Source: Rhodobacterales bacterium (GTDB lineage: Bacteria > Pseudomonadota > Alphaproteobacteria > Rhodobacterales > Rhodobacteraceae). Taken from it: a stretch of 32,008 nt of DNA. Numbering within the stretch: the first letter of the stretch is position 1; every line of letters starts with the position of its first letter. The position numbers were made by a program, and so were the translations under genes. The stretch lies in assembly GCA_013297695.1 (NCBI GenBank), contig JAAFHX010000022.1:1-32008 (forward strand), read 5' to 3'. Shown here piece by piece: positions 31,317 through 32,008 of this stretch. The notes beneath the pieces are model-generated. The model saw only the letters and a program-made list of their open reading frames with translations, was not told where the DNA came from and searched no databases.

Positions 31317-32008
31317 TCAGCGATCACTTCGCAGAAGGATCACCTCCAGGCGGTTGTTGCGTACAGCCATCGGGTCACCCGTTGCCGGTTTCCGGTCGGC
31401 AAACCCGGTCACCCGTTGAATCCGGACAGGCTTCATGCCCTTGTCTTCCAGCAGTCGGCGCATCACCTGCGCGCGGTCCGCCGAAAGGGTCCAGACCGGA
31501 TTGTCGATCATCATGATCGGATAGGACCGCACATGCCCCTGAACGGCCACGGAATTCGTCGCCAGACCAAAGACTTCCGACAGCATGGCGGCTAGATCGC
31601 GCAGGATCGGCGCAGGCTCGGCCGTGTCGCCGATGAACAGGGGGGCCCCGTCGAGGTCAAAGAGTTCGACCACCAGCCCTTCGTCGCTTACCTCGGTGAT
31701 GACGTGGCGCAGCGCCTGTTCCATGGTCATGCTTTCGCCGCCACGCGCCTTCAGCGCCTGTTCCATGTCCACCAGCGACGGGTCGCTGCTGGTACCAGAC
31801 CCATTGGCCCCGGCATCGGCCCCGGTTGATCCGCGGGCCTGATTGCTTTCCGTCGGACGCAGCACCGAGGCGCCGGTGCCGTTCTGCGCCAGAATATCCT
31901 CGGCAAAGACGGAATCACCCCCGTCCGCGCTTTCCCCCCCGCCCGAGATCCGGTTGATCGGCACCGTCGGATTGAAGTAGTCTGCGATGCCCTTGCGCTG
32001 TTTTTCCG
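31317..32008 (-). CDS. motB: Flagellar motor protein MotB, C-terminal part
   Basis: The gene runs off the right edge; the frame is open to the last bases and begins EKQRKGIADYFNPTVPINRISGG, the conserved region after the MotB membrane helix. The GTG at 31964 is therefore internal. A low-complexity linker (…GTGASVLRPTESNQARGSTGADAGANGSGTSSD…) precedes the OmpA-like peptidoglycan-binding domain (PVWTLSADRAQVMRRLLEDKGMKPVRIQRVTGFADRKP … RNNRLEVILL). The membrane helix with the proton-binding Asp is outside the window. motB lies about 11 kb from motA here, on the same strand but in another operon with flgE-flgK-flgL-flgI. Confidence 0.93.
   Translation of the reverse strand, partial: EKQRKGIADYFNPTVPINRISGGGESADGGDSVFAEDILAQNGTGASVLRPTESNQARGSTGADAGANGSGTSSDPSLVDMEQALKARGGESMTMEQALRHVITEVSDEGLVVELFDLDGAPLFIGDTAEPAPILRDLAAMLSEVFGLATNSVAVQGHVRSYPIMMIDNPVWTLSADRAQVMRRLLEDKGMKPVRIQRVTGFADRKPATGDPMAVRNNRLEVILLRSDR

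Noticed and set aside
1-32008. Mobile elements, tRNA or rRNA genes, toxin or defence systems
   Set aside because: I saw no transposase, integrase, inverted-repeat ends, tRNA-like fold or defence-type domains; all supported genes apart from ubiB are flagellar or flagellum-associated.

Overview
The window is almost entirely flagellar. It is GC-rich with dense operons, and the gene content points to a Rhodobacteraceae-type alphaproteobacterium. The evidence is the flaF-flbT pair beside an alphaproteobacterial flagellin, a DUF1217 gene, a short FlgJ/CheL-like rod protein with a separate SltF-like lytic transglycosylase, a MotE-like gene next to motA, and motB lying apart from motA beside flgE. 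Genus cannot be fixed from the sequence alone.

Layout: the left edge holds the 3' end of ubiB (ubiquinone pathway), which marks one border of the locus. Then come fliK-flgD (-), flgJ/cheL-flgN (+), the flagellin gene fliC (+) with a long leader, flaF-flbT-DUF1217 (+), fliI (-), and flgB-flgC-fliE-fliQ-flgF-flgG-flgA-flgH-fliL paralogue (+). A ten-gene minus-strand run follows, reading from 22656 down to 13008: fliL, small membrane coiled-coil gene, motE-like, motA, 747-aa periplasmic protein, sltF-like, flhA, fliR, flhB, FliJ-like gene. Divergent to it is fliF-fliH-fliN-fliP (+). A 401-base non-coding stretch separates this from motB-flgE-flgK-flgL-flgI (-); motB runs off the right edge.

Together these genes encode the export gate (FlhA, FlhB, FliP, FliQ, FliR), the export ATPase with its stator-like and coiled-coil partners (FliI, FliH, FliJ-like), the MS ring (FliF), rod (FlgB, FlgC, FlgF, FlgG, FliE), P and L rings (FlgI, FlgH, FlgA), hook and junction proteins (FlgE, FlgD, FliK, FlgK, FlgL), filament and its control (FliC, FlaF, FlbT, FlgN), stators (MotA, MotB) and accessory motor proteins. 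FliG, FliM and FliO are not in the window.

The most interesting observations are these. (1) A 747-aa secreted protein with an AMIN-like N-terminus and a helical-repeat-like body lies in the motA/motE operon. It may be the client or counterpart of a MotC-type motor protein. (2) Paired TTAA-like half-sites spaced exactly 7 bases occur at three intergenic sites, 44-57 bases from five start codons, with a weaker copy far upstream of fliC. They look like a CtrA regulon. (3) The fliC leader is structured and contains a start-stop ATG-TGA abutting the fliC ATG. (4) There are two FliL-family genes, one with a His/Glu/Ala-rich linker. No feature looks like a wholly unknown multi-gene system; the novelty is in the accessory motor components and regulation.
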